A DNA stretch of 64,000 nucleotides from Legionella quinlivanii (GCF_003265995.1 NZ_MVJN01000001.1:310001-374000); one strand, 5' to 3'. Counted from the stretch's first letter, positions 1-11,692 are shown. Numbers and translations are program-made. The notes: generated from the sequence alone by a model not told the origin.

Positions 1-1587
1 GAAGTAAGCGCTCCCTATGTTGCAGAAATGATTCGCCAATCACTTTATGATCATTATGGTGAAAACGCCTATACCAAAGGCTATAAAGTTTATACCACAA
101 TCAATAGTAACCTGCAGCTCGCAGCTAATCAGGCCGTATTTAGTCAACTGATGGCCTATGATCATCGACATGGCTATCGAGGTGCCGTAGCCAATGTGGG
201 CCCGGTTAATGATCAGTCCCCTGCTGCCGCCCGTAAATTGCTGGCTTCTTATCCCACGGTGAACGATCTCCAGCCTGTGGTTATTTTAAGCCTTAAAGAT
301 AAAGAAGCAACCGCGCTAATGCGTGATGGCAATAGCATTACTATCAAATGGGAAGGAATGTCCTGGGCCAGGCCCGCGCTAAGAAAAGGATGGATGGGTA
401 AAGCACCTCAGAACGCGCATCAGGTTTTTAAAATTGGTGATATTGTCTATGTCAACCAGAAAGAAAACGACTGGATGTTAAACCAGGTACCGCAGGCCGA
501 AGCAGCGCTTATTGCATTGAATCCGCAAAATGGCGCTATCGAAGCCCTGGTTGGCGGCTTTAATTTTGAGAAAAGCAAGTTTAACCGGGTAACGCAATCC
601 AGCAGACAACCTGGCTCAAGTTTCAAACCTTTTGTCTATGCCGCAGCACTCAATAAAGATTATACGCTGGCGACTCTTGTCAATGACTCGCCGATTGTTG
701 TTGATGATCCCAGTCAGCCTACCTTGTGGCGTCCCCATAATGACAACCAGACGTTTAACGGCCCCATGCGCTTAAAAGAAGCCCTGATTCGTTCTCGCAA
801 TCTGGTTTCCATTCGTGTACTGGATGATTTGGGCTTTGATTATACGATTGATTTTGTATCCCGTTTCGGCTTTCGCAAGCAGCAGCTTCCCCGCGCATTG
901 TCTCTGGCCTTGGGAAGTTTGTCAGTCAGTCCTCTTGAGCTCACCGCAGCCTATGCAGTGTTTGCCAATGGCGGCTATCGTGTGGAACCTTATCTGATTG
1001 ATCATATCAGCGATGAAGACGGGAATATTCTGCTTCGCGCAAAGCCTGCCGTGGTCTGCGACAATTGTGCGCAAGCCAGGTCGGACTCAGACTCTTTCGC
1101 ACCACGGGTTATCCCAGCCGATATCGCCTTTCTAATGAATACTGCATTAAAAGACGTTGTTCAGCAGGGAACTGCTCGTGCCGCTCGCGTTTTGAATCGA
1201 CAAGACCTGGCTGGTAAAACAGGAACCACCAATGATCAGGTCGACGCCTGGTTTGCCGGATTTACTCCCAATCTGGTTGCGACAGCCTGGGTTGGCTATG
1301 ATACGCCTCAATCGCTTCACGAATATGGCGCAACCGTTGCACTGCCCATGTGGATTGAATTCATGAAGACAGCCCTCAAAAACGTGGCAGAACAAAGCCT
1401 GACCAAACCTGAAAATGTGGTCGCAGTTCGCATTGATCCCAAAACGGGTCTTCTGGCCAATGAAAATCAAAGCAACGCGATAGTGGAATATTTCAGGGAA
1501 CAGGATGTGCCAACAGAAGAAGGGGCGCCTGTAACTGCCGGCAGCTCTTCCTCTTCATCATCGGAAGAAAGTGAGAACCTGTTTTAG
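1..1587 (+). CDS. mrcA: Penicillin-binding protein 1A, C-terminal part (5' end outside window)
   Basis: Bifunctional peptidoglycan glycosyltransferase/transpeptidase of the inner membrane; only the last 528 codons are here, reading in frame from base 1. What is present covers the region between the two catalytic domains (OB-like insert) and the full transpeptidase domain. The transpeptidase motifs are visible: SSFK in RQPGSSFKPF (nucleophile serine), SRN in RSRNLVS, and KTGT in AGKTGTTNDQ, in the right order and spacing for class A PBPs. The glycosyltransferase domain must lie upstream. The C-terminus ends in a low-complexity serine/glutamate tail after a run of seven serines. The gene is convergent with the ABC transporter operon and is followed directly by a palindromic repeat. 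Identification is firm; the 1A rather than 1B/1C assignment follows the overall sequence. Confidence 0.95.
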   Translation, partial: EVSAPYVAEMIRQSLYDHYGENAYTKGYKVYTTINSNLQLAANQAVFSQLMAYDHRHGYRGAVANVGPVNDQSPAAARKLLASYPTVNDLQPVVILSLKDKEATALMRDGNSITIKWEGMSWARPALRKGWMGKAPQNAHQVFKIGDIVYVNQKENDWMLNQVPQAEAALIALNPQNGAIEALVGGFNFEKSKFNRVTQSSRQPGSSFKPFVYAAALNKDYTLATLVNDSPIVVDDPSQPTLWRPHNDNQTFNGPMRLKEALIRSRNLVSIRVLDDLGFDYTIDFVSRFGFRKQQLPRALSLALGSLSVSPLELTAAYAVFANGGYRVEPYLIDHISDEDGNILLRAKPAVVCDNCAQARSDSDSFAPRVIPADIAFLMNTALKDVVQQGTARAARVLNRQDLAGKTGTTNDQVDAWFAGFTPNLVATAWVGYDTPQSLHEYGATVALPMWIEFMKTALKNVAEQSLTKPENVVAVRIDPKTGLLANENQSNAIVEYFREQDVPTEEGAPVTAGSSSSSSSEESENLF

Positions 1588-1596
1588 TTATGACAA

Positions 1597-1690
1597 AATC
1601 CCCTCTCCCAAGCTGGGAGAGGGCTAGGGTGAGGGTTGATTTTAAACCCCTCTCTCTAACTCTCTCCCTGAGGAAGAGAGGATCTTTCTT
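1597..1690. repeat. Palindromic intergenic repeat, CCCTCTCCC family, copy 1
   Basis: Lies ten bases after the mrcA stop. It contains the arms CCCTCTCCC and GGGAGAGGG around AAGCT, followed by GGCTAGGGTGAGGG and then a second pyrimidine/purine palindrome. The first half is nearly identical, in inverted orientation, to bases 15957-15998 after potD. It sits between two convergent genes, where its hairpins could also help end transcription. REP/MITE-like in size and placement. Confidence 0.75.
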
Positions 1691-1707
1691 TAAGTTAAAT
1701 AACACTA

Positions 1708-3042
1708 TCAGGCCTGATGAGGATCCAGGGCATCTCGTACCGCATCGGCAAAGAGATTACTCGCCAGTACCAGTATAAACATAAACAGAAATGCAGCCAT
1801 GATAGGCCACCATACCAGCGGCTCTCTGGCCAGCTCGAGCCTGGCTCCGTTAATCATATTTCCCCAGCTGATGGTCATTGGGGATACCCCTACCCCCACA
1901 TAGGAAAGCACTGCTTCAGCCAGCACCAGAAAACTGAAATCGAGAACCAGTGAAATGAGCACAATCGGCATCATATTAGGCAATAAATGTTTCCAGATAA
2001 TTCTTGAAGTTCGGGTTCCCATTACTTTAGCGGCTAATACAAAGTCGATCTCACGAAACTTCAAAGCTTCTGCACGCAGTAAACGACACAAGCTGGTCCA
2101 GCTGGTAATTCCGAGAATAAGGCATAAAGCAAATAACCTCGCATCAGCACTTTTTTCAAGCGTTGGAAATTGCTGAGGATGATTGGCAATATAAGTTTGC
2201 ATCGATAATACAGAAGCCGTGATAAGAAGTACCCCGGGAATGGAGCTTAAAACAGTATAAATATACTGAATAATATCATCGACAACCCCGCCAAAATAAC
2301 CTGCTGCAATGCCTAGAATAATTCCTAAAGGAAGCATGAATAATGTCGTTAAGGTTCCAATAACAAGACCGGTGCGAATACTTTTTACGGTGTAATAGAA
2401 AATATCCTGCCCAATTTTTCCAGTGCCAAATACGTGGAAGTAACGGGAGAGCTGAAACGCCAGAATGCCAAGAAAAATACAGATAAAAACAGTTCCCAGA
2501 GCAACTGCAAGCTGCGGGGAATATTTGAAATGCCTATGGCCTGATAAATAAGCGATTAAGATAAACACTAATACCAATCCCGCTGTCCATAATATTCCAT
2601 ACATCCCCGCTTTAAAAAAGGTGTGAAGGATTAAGCTGTTTTTATCCTGACTGGTTTGAATCATCGCGGGTGGATAGGAAAGACGAGGATAAATTTGCTG
2701 AATTTTGCCGCCCAGGATAGCTGTTTCGGTGGTATAAAGCCTTAAGGCCATTGGCGCAGAATAAGTATTTTCATACACCTCATCCAAAGGGGCTAGCATG
2801 GCATCGAGCAAGGTTTTAGATTCAAGAGCAGCAGTGTCTTTACCCTCTGAAACTTCAATATGGAAGGAATCAAGAATGGCTATGCTTAAAAAAAATATGA
2901 GAATAATCCCTGAAGCGATGGCGATGGGCCGCTGAAAAAGCTTCAACAGCACCACTCGTGCTGGCTCCTTCCTTAAACTGAACATGAGGCCGGCAAAAAC
3001 AAAAACCAGCATACCAAGAAAAAAAATATCCGTCCAAAGCAT
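1708..3042 (-). CDS. ABC importer permease, OppC/YejE type, with extended N-terminus
   Basis: Inner-membrane permease of a peptide/nickel-type ABC importer. The C-terminal half (about residues 215-435) is a typical binding-protein-dependent permease domain: it holds the EAA-type loop near ALKFREIDFVLAAKVMGTR and ends in the DALDPH-like tail of OppC/DppC proteins. At 444 residues it is much longer than the usual 280-300. The extra 200 N-terminal residues add membrane segments (near residues 5-22, 38-55 and 148-168) with a soluble stretch between them. It follows the OppB-like gene by three bases and ends the operon. No ATP-binding subunit is encoded next to it, so the ATPase must be elsewhere. 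Substrate unknown; peptides are the family default. Confidence 0.85.
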   Translation of the reverse strand: MLWTDIFFLGMLVFVFAGLMFSLRKEPARVVLLKLFQRPIAIASGIILIFFLSIAILDSFHIEVSEGKDTAALESKTLLDAMLAPLDEVYENTYSAPMALRLYTTETAILGGKIQQIYPRLSYPPAMIQTSQDKNSLILHTFFKAGMYGILWTAGLVLVFILIAYLSGHRHFKYSPQLAVALGTVFICIFLGILAFQLSRYFHVFGTGKIGQDIFYYTVKSIRTGLVIGTLTTLFMLPLGIILGIAAGYFGGVVDDIIQYIYTVLSSIPGVLLITASVLSMQTYIANHPQQFPTLEKSADARLFALCLILGITSWTSLCRLLRAEALKFREIDFVLAAKVMGTRTSRIIWKHLLPNMMPIVLISLVLDFSFLVLAEAVLSYVGVGVSPMTISWGNMINGARLELAREPLVWWPIMAAFLFMFILVLASNLFADAVRDALDPHQA

Positions 3043-3045
3043 TGA

Positions 3046-4023
3046 TTAACCCAACCTTACTCGCGGATCTGCCCAGGTATAGGAAATATCCGTTAAAATT
3101 AAACCAAGAATATATAAAACTGATCCGAGAAAAACCATTGCCCTCACAATCGCAAAATCCTGCTGTTGAATCGCATCTATAATATAGCTTCCAAGCCCTG
3201 GCACACCAAAAAAAGACTCAAGAACCAGACTTCCCATAAACAGGGAAGGAATCAGTACCACCACTCCGGTCAGAATAGGCAGCATAGCATTCCACAGCAC
3301 ATGCCTGAATAAAATGCCAGTTTCAGAAACCCCTTTGGCCCGTGCAGTTTTGACATAGTCACGATTCATTTCTTCGAGAAACAGCGTTCGATACCAGCGT
3401 GCTCCCGAACCTATTCCACTAATTACAGCCACCACCACAGGCAGTATAATGAATTTAATACTTTCAAAGCCGCCGTCATAACCTGAGATGGGTACCAGTT
3501 TCAGCACTTTACCAAATAAATATTGCCCGCCAATAATATAAAACAGGCTGGATATTGACATTAAAATAATACAGAAAACCGCACCGCTGATATCGAGATA
3601 AGTCGAACGAAAAAAAGCCATCGCCATTGCAAAAATAATATTCACCAACATACTGAATAAAAGAATCGGTACTGCAATCGCAAGACTCGGCCACATTCGA
3701 TGCGAAATATCAAAACTGATATCACGGCCAGCGTCCGACATACCAAAATCAAAAGCAAAAAGCTTCAGTGATTTCTGAAAAAAAAGGGTTTGACTCAGTT
3801 TCTGCATCCCAGGGGCCTGGTCATTGTAAAATAAAGGCAGATCGTAACCATGCTTTGCTTTCCAATGTACAATCGCCTCCGGCTTGACATGCTTCTGTCC
3901 TAACTGCATACGCGCCATATCGTCTGGTGAATTAATCATAAAAAAAAGTGCAAAGGTGATTAAATTGATTCCAAAAAGTATGGGCAATGCATAAGCTATT
4001 CTTTTTACGAGATAAATTAACAT
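3046..4023 (-). CDS. ABC importer permease, OppB/YejB type
   Basis: 325-residue inner-membrane permease of the OppB/DppB family. The start MLIYLVKRIAYALPILFGIN has the arginine-bearing first membrane helix typical of OppB proteins. The EAA-type coupling loop is seen around NRDYVKTARAKGVSETGILF, and the C-terminus ends with the family's TWADPRVRLG-type tail. Its start overlaps the end of the binding-protein gene by seven bases, and the second permease starts three bases after its stop, so the three are translated from one message. Function within the importer is clear; substrate is not. Confidence 0.9.
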   Translation of the reverse strand: MLIYLVKRIAYALPILFGINLITFALFFMINSPDDMARMQLGQKHVKPEAIVHWKAKHGYDLPLFYNDQAPGMQKLSQTLFFQKSLKLFAFDFGMSDAGRDISFDISHRMWPSLAIAVPILLFSMLVNIIFAMAMAFFRSTYLDISGAVFCIILMSISSLFYIIGGQYLFGKVLKLVPISGYDGGFESIKFIILPVVVAVISGIGSGARWYRTLFLEEMNRDYVKTARAKGVSETGILFRHVLWNAMLPILTGVVVLIPSLFMGSLVLESFFGVPGLGSYIIDAIQQQDFAIVRAMVFLGSVLYILGLILTDISYTWADPRVRLG

Positions 4024-6194
4024 GAATGCAATCTCTTGGCAGGACTTTTTTCCTTACGGTGATAGGCAAACAGCAAGGGTAAGATCAAAAGACACAGGAT
4101 AAGTACTATCAGAGCGACAGGCCATAACACCGGCTGATTCCAAAGGCTTCTCAATTTTTCACGCAGCACGACATCAATACTGGCATACTTTAAATGCCCG
4201 AGGCTAATCGTATTGGGCTTTGCCAGATTAGCCCACTGCTGCGCCAGAATAAGGCTTTCCGTATTTACACCCCACACCCAGGGAGCATCTTCCCGAACTA
4301 TGGCCAGCATTTTGTCAATTAGTTCCTGACGTTTTGGATCATTTGCACGATTTTTCATTTGATCAAACAATCGGTCATAGAGAGGATTATTGTAATTGGC
4401 GGCATTCTCGCCGCCATAGCGAACTTTCCCGTTGATGCCATAAAGCTGAAAAAGAAAGTTTTCCGGGTCTGGATAATCCGCATTCCATCCCCAATAAAAA
4501 ATTTGCGTATTGCCCGCCCGCATTTTTTCCTGAAACCGATTGTATTGGGTGGCCCGGATATTCAAATCAATGCCAATTCGGGCAAATTGTTTTCTCATCC
4601 AATCCAATTGCGCCTTGTCATCAGGGCCGCCCGTTACAGCGCTGTCGTAATGCAATATCAGGGCTTTGCCGGTTGAAGGGTCGCGCCCCCTGGGATAACC
4701 TGCTTCTGCCATAAGTTTCCGTGCTTCATTAATATCTCGGCGCAGCATTTTATTATCAGCAGCGTCCCAGCGATACACAATAGGATTTATTCCAGCCTTG
4801 CCCTCTTTGTAGCCAAATATGCCTGGCGGTATCGGACCCTGGGCAGACTGGCCTCTGCCATTAAAAAAAATAGTAATAAACTCATCATAATTCACAGCGA
4901 TAGAAATCGCCTGACGAAGTTTCCGGGCACGCTTACTGTTTCCTCCGACCACTGGATCAAGCATATTGAAGCCTAGATAATAAATTGAAGGATCGGTTGT
5001 TTGTTGCAACTGTAAATTTCGTGCTTTCATTTCGCCACTCAAATGGGGCTCGCCTTTTGTATCCAGACGGATAGTCTGATCGAAATTCTCATTACTAATC
5101 GCAGAGGCATCATAATAGCCCTGCAAAAATTTATTCCAGCGCGGGATCGACTCTTTTTCCAAAGTAAAATAAGCCTCATCAATCAGGGGCAGTCGTTTCC
5201 CCGCATTGATGGTATATCCTTTTTTCACATCCTCCGGATCTGTAGAATCCGGATAAAAATCCTGACGGTAATTGGGATTTTTCAACAGAATCATTTTTCG
5301 GTTAGGATTATTTTCACTCAGCATAAAAGGCCCCGTTCCAACGGGATACCAGTCAAAGCTTAAATTTTTATCATCCATATCAGGTTGTGAATAAAACTGG
5401 TCGACTTCCCAGGGAACTGGTGCAAAAAAAGGCATTGCCAGCCAAAAAAGAAACTGTGAATAGGAACCTTTCACCAGAATTTCAAAACTGTAATCGTTTA
5501 ACTTTTTGACACCACTTAGGGGGTATTGTCTCAGATCCACAAAATGATGCGTTCTTAGTGGAGGCAACTGATTGGCAAACTCTCTGAAACCAACGATGTG
5601 TTCGCTCATTAATTCTCTGATTGGTGAACTGACATCCGGATCAGCCAGGCGTTTGATTTGATAAATAAAATCATCAGCGACCAGTTCCCGGGTTCCGGTA
5701 TATTTAAAATCAGCCAGCTGATTAATATCATTGTCTTCGAGATAGTTATCCGGAAGAGGTAAATAGCGATATTTCCCCTCATTATCCATAGCAAATGCCG
5801 GGTGAGGTTGATACAGAATTCCAGGTTTGATATCAATTCTGTAAAGACTGAATGCCACGTTTTCTGAAAGAGAATCAGGCAGAGGCTGCAGTGATTTGTC
5901 GAGATAAGTCACCTGCGGCATGCTCGCCGCAATTAAAGGTTCCAGTTCATAAGGCCGCTTATAATAGTCATATTGCAATAAGGGCTCATAAATTTGCATG
6001 ATAAAAACATATTCATTACTGGAATATGAACGAGCCGGATCCAGTGTTTTGGGTTGCTCATTAAATGAGGAATAGTAGATTTTTTTTCCAGAATCGCTTT
6101 CAGGATAAGGATCATTTAAAACCAGACCATAGCTCGAGTTGCTGGCTAGCAGCAGCACTGCAACTCGTAATTGAATATTCCCTGTTAGTTTCAA
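4017..6194 (-). CDS. Periplasmic substrate-binding protein (SBP family 5) with C-terminal membrane anchor
   Basis: Extracytoplasmic binding protein of a peptide-type ABC importer (SBP_bac_5 family). The N-terminus has a signal sequence up to about residue 23. The body shows family features such as FNEQPKTLDPARSYSS near the mature N-terminus, the WYPVGTGPFML stretch, and the WNADYPDPENFLFQLYG stretch near the end. At 725 residues it is longer than OppA/DppA (about 540). Unusually it ends with a hydrophobic helix (about residues 689-710, from PVLWPVALIVLILC) and a basic tail (YHRKEKSPAKRLHSC), suggesting attachment to the inner membrane rather than a free periplasmic protein. First gene of the importer, 14 bases after ligA, so probably co-transcribed with it. 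Confidence 0.85.
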   Translation of the reverse strand: MKLTGNIQLRVAVLLLASNSSYGLVLNDPYPESDSGKKIYYSSFNEQPKTLDPARSYSSNEYVFIMQIYEPLLQYDYYKRPYELEPLIAASMPQVTYLDKSLQPLPDSLSENVAFSLYRIDIKPGILYQPHPAFAMDNEGKYRYLPLPDNYLEDNDINQLADFKYTGTRELVADDFIYQIKRLADPDVSSPIRELMSEHIVGFREFANQLPPLRTHHFVDLRQYPLSGVKKLNDYSFEILVKGSYSQFLFWLAMPFFAPVPWEVDQFYSQPDMDDKNLSFDWYPVGTGPFMLSENNPNRKMILLKNPNYRQDFYPDSTDPEDVKKGYTINAGKRLPLIDEAYFTLEKESIPRWNKFLQGYYDASAISNENFDQTIRLDTKGEPHLSGEMKARNLQLQQTTDPSIYYLGFNMLDPVVGGNSKRARKLRQAISIAVNYDEFITIFFNGRGQSAQGPIPPGIFGYKEGKAGINPIVYRWDAADNKMLRRDINEARKLMAEAGYPRGRDPSTGKALILHYDSAVTGGPDDKAQLDWMRKQFARIGIDLNIRATQYNRFQEKMRAGNTQIFYWGWNADYPDPENFLFQLYGINGKVRYGGENAANYNNPLYDRLFDQMKNRANDPKRQELIDKMLAIVREDAPWVWGVNTESLILAQQWANLAKPNTISLGHLKYASIDVVLREKLRSLWNQPVLWPVALIVLILCLLILPLLFAYHRKEKSPAKRLHSC

Positions 6195-6208
6195 AATGAC
6201 ATCCTGAC

Positions 6209-8266
<2,058 letters not shown>

Positions 8267-8389
8267 TCATAATCAAAACCGCGGGATTATTATAGCCGGC
8301 AGGATTTTATTTTTTTAAAGACCCGCTTGTCGTTCTCTCATAACCTGTGATATAGATACTGCTAGACTTTTAAACAGGACTTAAAAGAA

Positions 8390-9280
8390 ATGGACTTTTC
8401 CCGCTTAATACTTAGTCTTTTTTTGATTATTGTTTCAACGATAACATATTCTTCAACGGCCGCAGACAATCTGGGTATTATTTTTATTCATGGTACCAAT
8501 GATCACCGTGATGACGCTGATGGCGGTTACTGGAAAAAGGATTTTATCAGCCAGATGAGCCAAAGTCTGCCTAAACCTGGCAATGCTCTGGTTATAGCCT
8601 GTGACTACAGTAAATACATGTGGGAAGAAGAAGCCTCTGGCTGCACAGCCGATCAGATTCTGGATTTTGTAACGAATAAGAATATTGACAAGCTGGTAGT
8701 ATATACTCATTCCAATGGTGCAAACGTCATGCGCTGGATCTTGTCGCACCCTACCTATGACGAGCGATTCTTCAAATTAGGTAAAATCATTCGCCGGGTC
8801 GTCGCACTTGCCCCTTCAAGCGGCGGAACTCCGCTTGCTGATGAAGTGATCAGCGGAAATATTTTTACAGAATCAGTGGGATGGCTGCTTGGCTATCGAA
8901 ATAATTCCGTTAAACAACAGCGTGTCGGTGATATGGCCCTGTTTAATAATGAACTTCTCCTGGGAAGTGCCGGCCGAAGCAACCTGCCCGTACCGTTCCG
9001 AGTGGTTGTAGGTACAGATGTCACCGCATCTCCTTTTTCCAGCGCAAGCTATTGCAATGGCTATTTGCTTAGCACCGGTTTAAAGCTAACGAAACTATAC
9101 CTGGAACGATGCTCCGATGGTTTTCTTAATTGCAGCTCACAGGTCATTGCCGGAACCCTTTGGTTTTTTGATACAGAGAAAACAATCGATAAGACGCCTT
9201 TAAGTCATAGCCAAAGCAGACACAGTTGTTTCGGTCTGGAACAAATTCTCATTACCGATCTGGCGCAACAAGGAGTATAG
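8390..9280 (+). CDS. Exported alpha/beta-hydrolase-like protein
   Basis: 296-residue protein with an N-terminal signal sequence (hydrophobic to about residue 20, then SSTAAD). The rest looks like an alpha/beta hydrolase: a strand followed by an HGTND oxyanion-type turn (residues 34-38), and a nucleophile elbow VVYTHSNGAN with S108, where threonine replaces the usual first glycine of GxSxG. PSSGGTPLADE resembles the segment after the next strand in PGAP1/lipase-type proteins. An AGGA-type ribosome site precedes the start. It ends two bases before the next exported protein gene, so the two are probably one operon. Likely an esterase or lipase; substrate unknown. Confidence 0.75.
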   Translation: MDFSRLILSLFLIIVSTITYSSTAADNLGIIFIHGTNDHRDDADGGYWKKDFISQMSQSLPKPGNALVIACDYSKYMWEEEASGCTADQILDFVTNKNIDKLVVYTHSNGANVMRWILSHPTYDERFFKLGKIIRRVVALAPSSGGTPLADEVISGNIFTESVGWLLGYRNNSVKQQRVGDMALFNNELLLGSAGRSNLPVPFRVVVGTDVTASPFSSASYCNGYLLSTGLKLTKLYLERCSDGFLNCSSQVIAGTLWFFDTEKTIDKTPLSHSQSRHSCFGLEQILITDLAQQGV

Positions 9281-9282
9281 CC

Positions 9283-10449
9283 ATGAGAGCAAAATACAGT
9301 ATTCTTCTGGCGCTTGGCGCCTCACAGGCTATAGCAGCTACATTTCCAGAACAGGCCGTTCACACTTATCCCTGTGAGAATTGCGCCTCATTGCCTCGTG
9401 CAGCGCTTAGCACTCACTGGCCATTTACCGATAGCCGCCTGCTGAAAAAAACAAGCCCTCTGCGCGAACAGCAGACAAAGTCTTACCACATCAAGGTGAG
9501 TTTTGCGCAGTTGCAGCAAGGGATCCAGCTGCCAACAAAGGCAGCCGGTGCGATTCTTAGAATAAACCCTGTTCAAAAAAAATCCTCCGCTCTTCCTGAA
9601 ATGCCGCAGTTATTGATTCAAAAAGACAAGCTTCAATACACATTGAAAGAGGCGGCTGAGCTGATGGCGAAAGATGAGGCCCTTATCGATACCCCTTTTC
9701 CCAGGAATGGAGTGGTGATGCAACTCAGCCCCTCACTGGGCAGCGGCATGTTTTTGCTGACAGCCGCATCAGGAAATAATTCCCCTGCGGATGAATTCAT
9801 TATTCATGTGAACGATATAGGCTCCAGTGCCTATTTCAGTGTAGGCACCGATAAAAGCAGCTATCGCTATGGAGACATGCTGATTGCCACCATTCGTACA
9901 ACTGACTACAACGCGGATCGGATTGAAGCAACCCTGTTTAGCCCTGGCGGTACGCAATATCCCCTTACCCTTAAAGAAATCAGTGAAGGGGTTTACCAGG
10001 GAAAAACCAGGTTAACAGAAGAGAGCAATTCTCTGGGTGAAAATTGGTATGTGGAAGCCGAGGAATGCATTCTTTTAGGTAGTCAGGAGCTTAAGTACCA
10101 GGCTCACACAGCATTCTCCTATTCACTGCCCTCAGCGGCCCTGCTTGAGATAAAGCCATCCGGCAAACAGGTTTTTGAATATAGCGCCAGATTAAATGTA
10201 GCCATGTCAAGCCGTTATGCCTTGCAGGCAGTCTTGTTGGCCACAGATAAACAAGGCCATAAGATTCCAGTGGAAACAGCACAATCTGCAAACTGGCTGG
10301 ACGCTGGAAAAACAAGCTTAACTATTAGTTTTTCTCCTGATTTAGCCAGCCGTTATAGCGGACCTTTTTATTTAACCGCTATTCAATTGATTGACTATGG
10401 TCAAATCAAGTCAGTTTTTGAGTACAATAACCCTATTCTCATTTCTTAA
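9283..10449 (+). CDS. Exported protein, DUF4785-like
   Basis: 388-residue exported protein. The ATG at 9283 is chosen over an upstream in-frame ATG at 9226 because an AGGAG site sits at 9271-9275 and the result, MRAKYSILLALGASQAIAA, is a clean signal peptide. The mature part starts with a CENC pair and is rich in beta-strand segments; the middle (SYRYGDMLIATIRT) and last third look like immunoglobulin-like domains. It resembles DUF4785 proteins known mainly from Legionella and related bacteria; this family name is from memory and should be confirmed. It is translated after the hydrolase gene with a two-base gap. Function unknown; a secreted or surface role fits. Confidence 0.7.
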   Translation: MRAKYSILLALGASQAIAATFPEQAVHTYPCENCASLPRAALSTHWPFTDSRLLKKTSPLREQQTKSYHIKVSFAQLQQGIQLPTKAAGAILRINPVQKKSSALPEMPQLLIQKDKLQYTLKEAAELMAKDEALIDTPFPRNGVVMQLSPSLGSGMFLLTAASGNNSPADEFIIHVNDIGSSAYFSVGTDKSSYRYGDMLIATIRTTDYNADRIEATLFSPGGTQYPLTLKEISEGVYQGKTRLTEESNSLGENWYVEAEECILLGSQELKYQAHTAFSYSLPSAALLEIKPSGKQVFEYSARLNVAMSSRYALQAVLLATDKQGHKIPVETAQSANWLDAGKTSLTISFSPDLASRYSGPFYLTAIQLIDYGQIKSVFEYNNPILIS

Positions 10450-10459
10450 AATTTATTTA

Positions 10460-11692
10460 ATGCCTGATTTATCCTATCTTTTTTCGCTGCAGGGGTTGGT
10501 TTATACCAACCTGCTGCAGTTGCTGTTTCTCATTCTGCTGATTGCACAACGGGGAAAATTACAGAGAAGCGCCTCTTTGGAAATGACTGAGTTAAGAGAG
10601 CTGTTTATAGAGCAGATTCATCAGTTGGAAATGGTGATCAGTGAAAATGCTTCAAACAGCCAGCAACGCCTTTATGAACTCATCATCCAAAACCAGTTAA
10701 GCGGTCAGGAGCTGATTACTAAAAATATACAACAGCAAATGACGGATATCAGAGAGCAAATCAACTTCAGTTTTAAACAGCACGCTAATGGGCTCACCTC
10801 TCATCTACACTCTTTGACAGAGGAAATTCGCAATCACCTGCAACAACTTACTCAACAAGTCAATCATAAGCTGGCCGAAGGCTTTGAAAAAACCTCCAGC
10901 ACCTTTACGGATGTGGTCAGGCGCCTGACTATTATCGATGAAGCACAGAAAAAAATAACCGAGCTTTCCACTCATGTCGTCAGCCTTCAGGATGTACTGC
11001 AGGATAAACGCTCAAGAGGCGCCTTTGGTGAAGTCCAGTTAAATGCCCTGATCGCCAATATGCTTCCCTCCACCCACTATCAAATGCAATACACCTTAAG
11101 TAATCAAAAACGTGCTGATTGTATACTTTTTCTCCCCGAACCTACTGGACAAGTGGTCATCGATGCCAAATTTCCGCTGGAAACCTATCAAAAACTGATT
11201 AACAGCAGCTGCTCATTGACAGATAAAAAAATACTACAGCAGCAATTTCGTCAGGATGTCAGCAAACATATTAAAGATATTGCGGAAAAGTATATTATTG
11301 CAGGTGAAACCAGTGATGGTGCGATGATGTTTATACCGGCTGAAGCTATTTTCGCTGAAATTCATGCCAATTACCCGGAGGTGGTTGCCTTATCACAACG
11401 ACTCAAAGTGTGGCTGGTTTCCCCTTCTACACTGATGGCTGTTTTGACTACGGCGAAGGCGGTACTTAAAGATGACGCCACTCGCAAACAGGTTCATATC
11501 ATTCAAAAACATTTACATGCTCTGGCGGATGACTTCCAGCGCTTTGAAAAAAGGATGGATAAATTGTCGAAGCATATCGATCAGGCGCATCAGGATGTCG
11601 ACGAAGTCTCTACTTCAGCGAGAAAAATCACCCAGCGTTTCCAGCGCATTGAATCGGTTGATTTGCTGATCACCGAGGAATCAACGGAATAA
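10460..11692 (+). CDS. rmuC: DNA recombination protein RmuC
   Basis: RmuC limits rearrangements at DNA repeats and is thought to be a nuclease-like factor. The protein starts with one membrane helix (NLLQLLFLILLIAQ), continues as a long coiled coil to about residue 180, and then has the RmuC domain with the PD-(D/E)XK-like segment VVIDAKFPLETYQ (DAK motif) and FIPAEAIFAEI. I place the start at ATG 10460 (MPDLSYLFSLQG), 11 bases after the upstream stop; the frame extends to 10391 but that start would overlap the previous gene. About 410 residues, slightly shorter than E. coli RmuC. Confidence 0.93.
   Translation: MPDLSYLFSLQGLVYTNLLQLLFLILLIAQRGKLQRSASLEMTELRELFIEQIHQLEMVISENASNSQQRLYELIIQNQLSGQELITKNIQQQMTDIREQINFSFKQHANGLTSHLHSLTEEIRNHLQQLTQQVNHKLAEGFEKTSSTFTDVVRRLTIIDEAQKKITELSTHVVSLQDVLQDKRSRGAFGEVQLNALIANMLPSTHYQMQYTLSNQKRADCILFLPEPTGQVVIDAKFPLETYQKLINSSCSLTDKKILQQQFRQDVSKHIKDIAEKYIIAGETSDGAMMFIPAEAIFAEIHANYPEVVALSQRLKVWLVSPSTLMAVLTTAKAVLKDDATRKQVHIIQKHLHALADDFQRFEKRMDKLSKHIDQAHQDVDEVSTSARKITQRFQRIESVDLLITEESTE

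Noticed and set aside
1493-1778. Short open frames on both strands across the end of mrcA
   Set aside because: They arise from the CCCTCTCCC repeat and antisense of mrcA.
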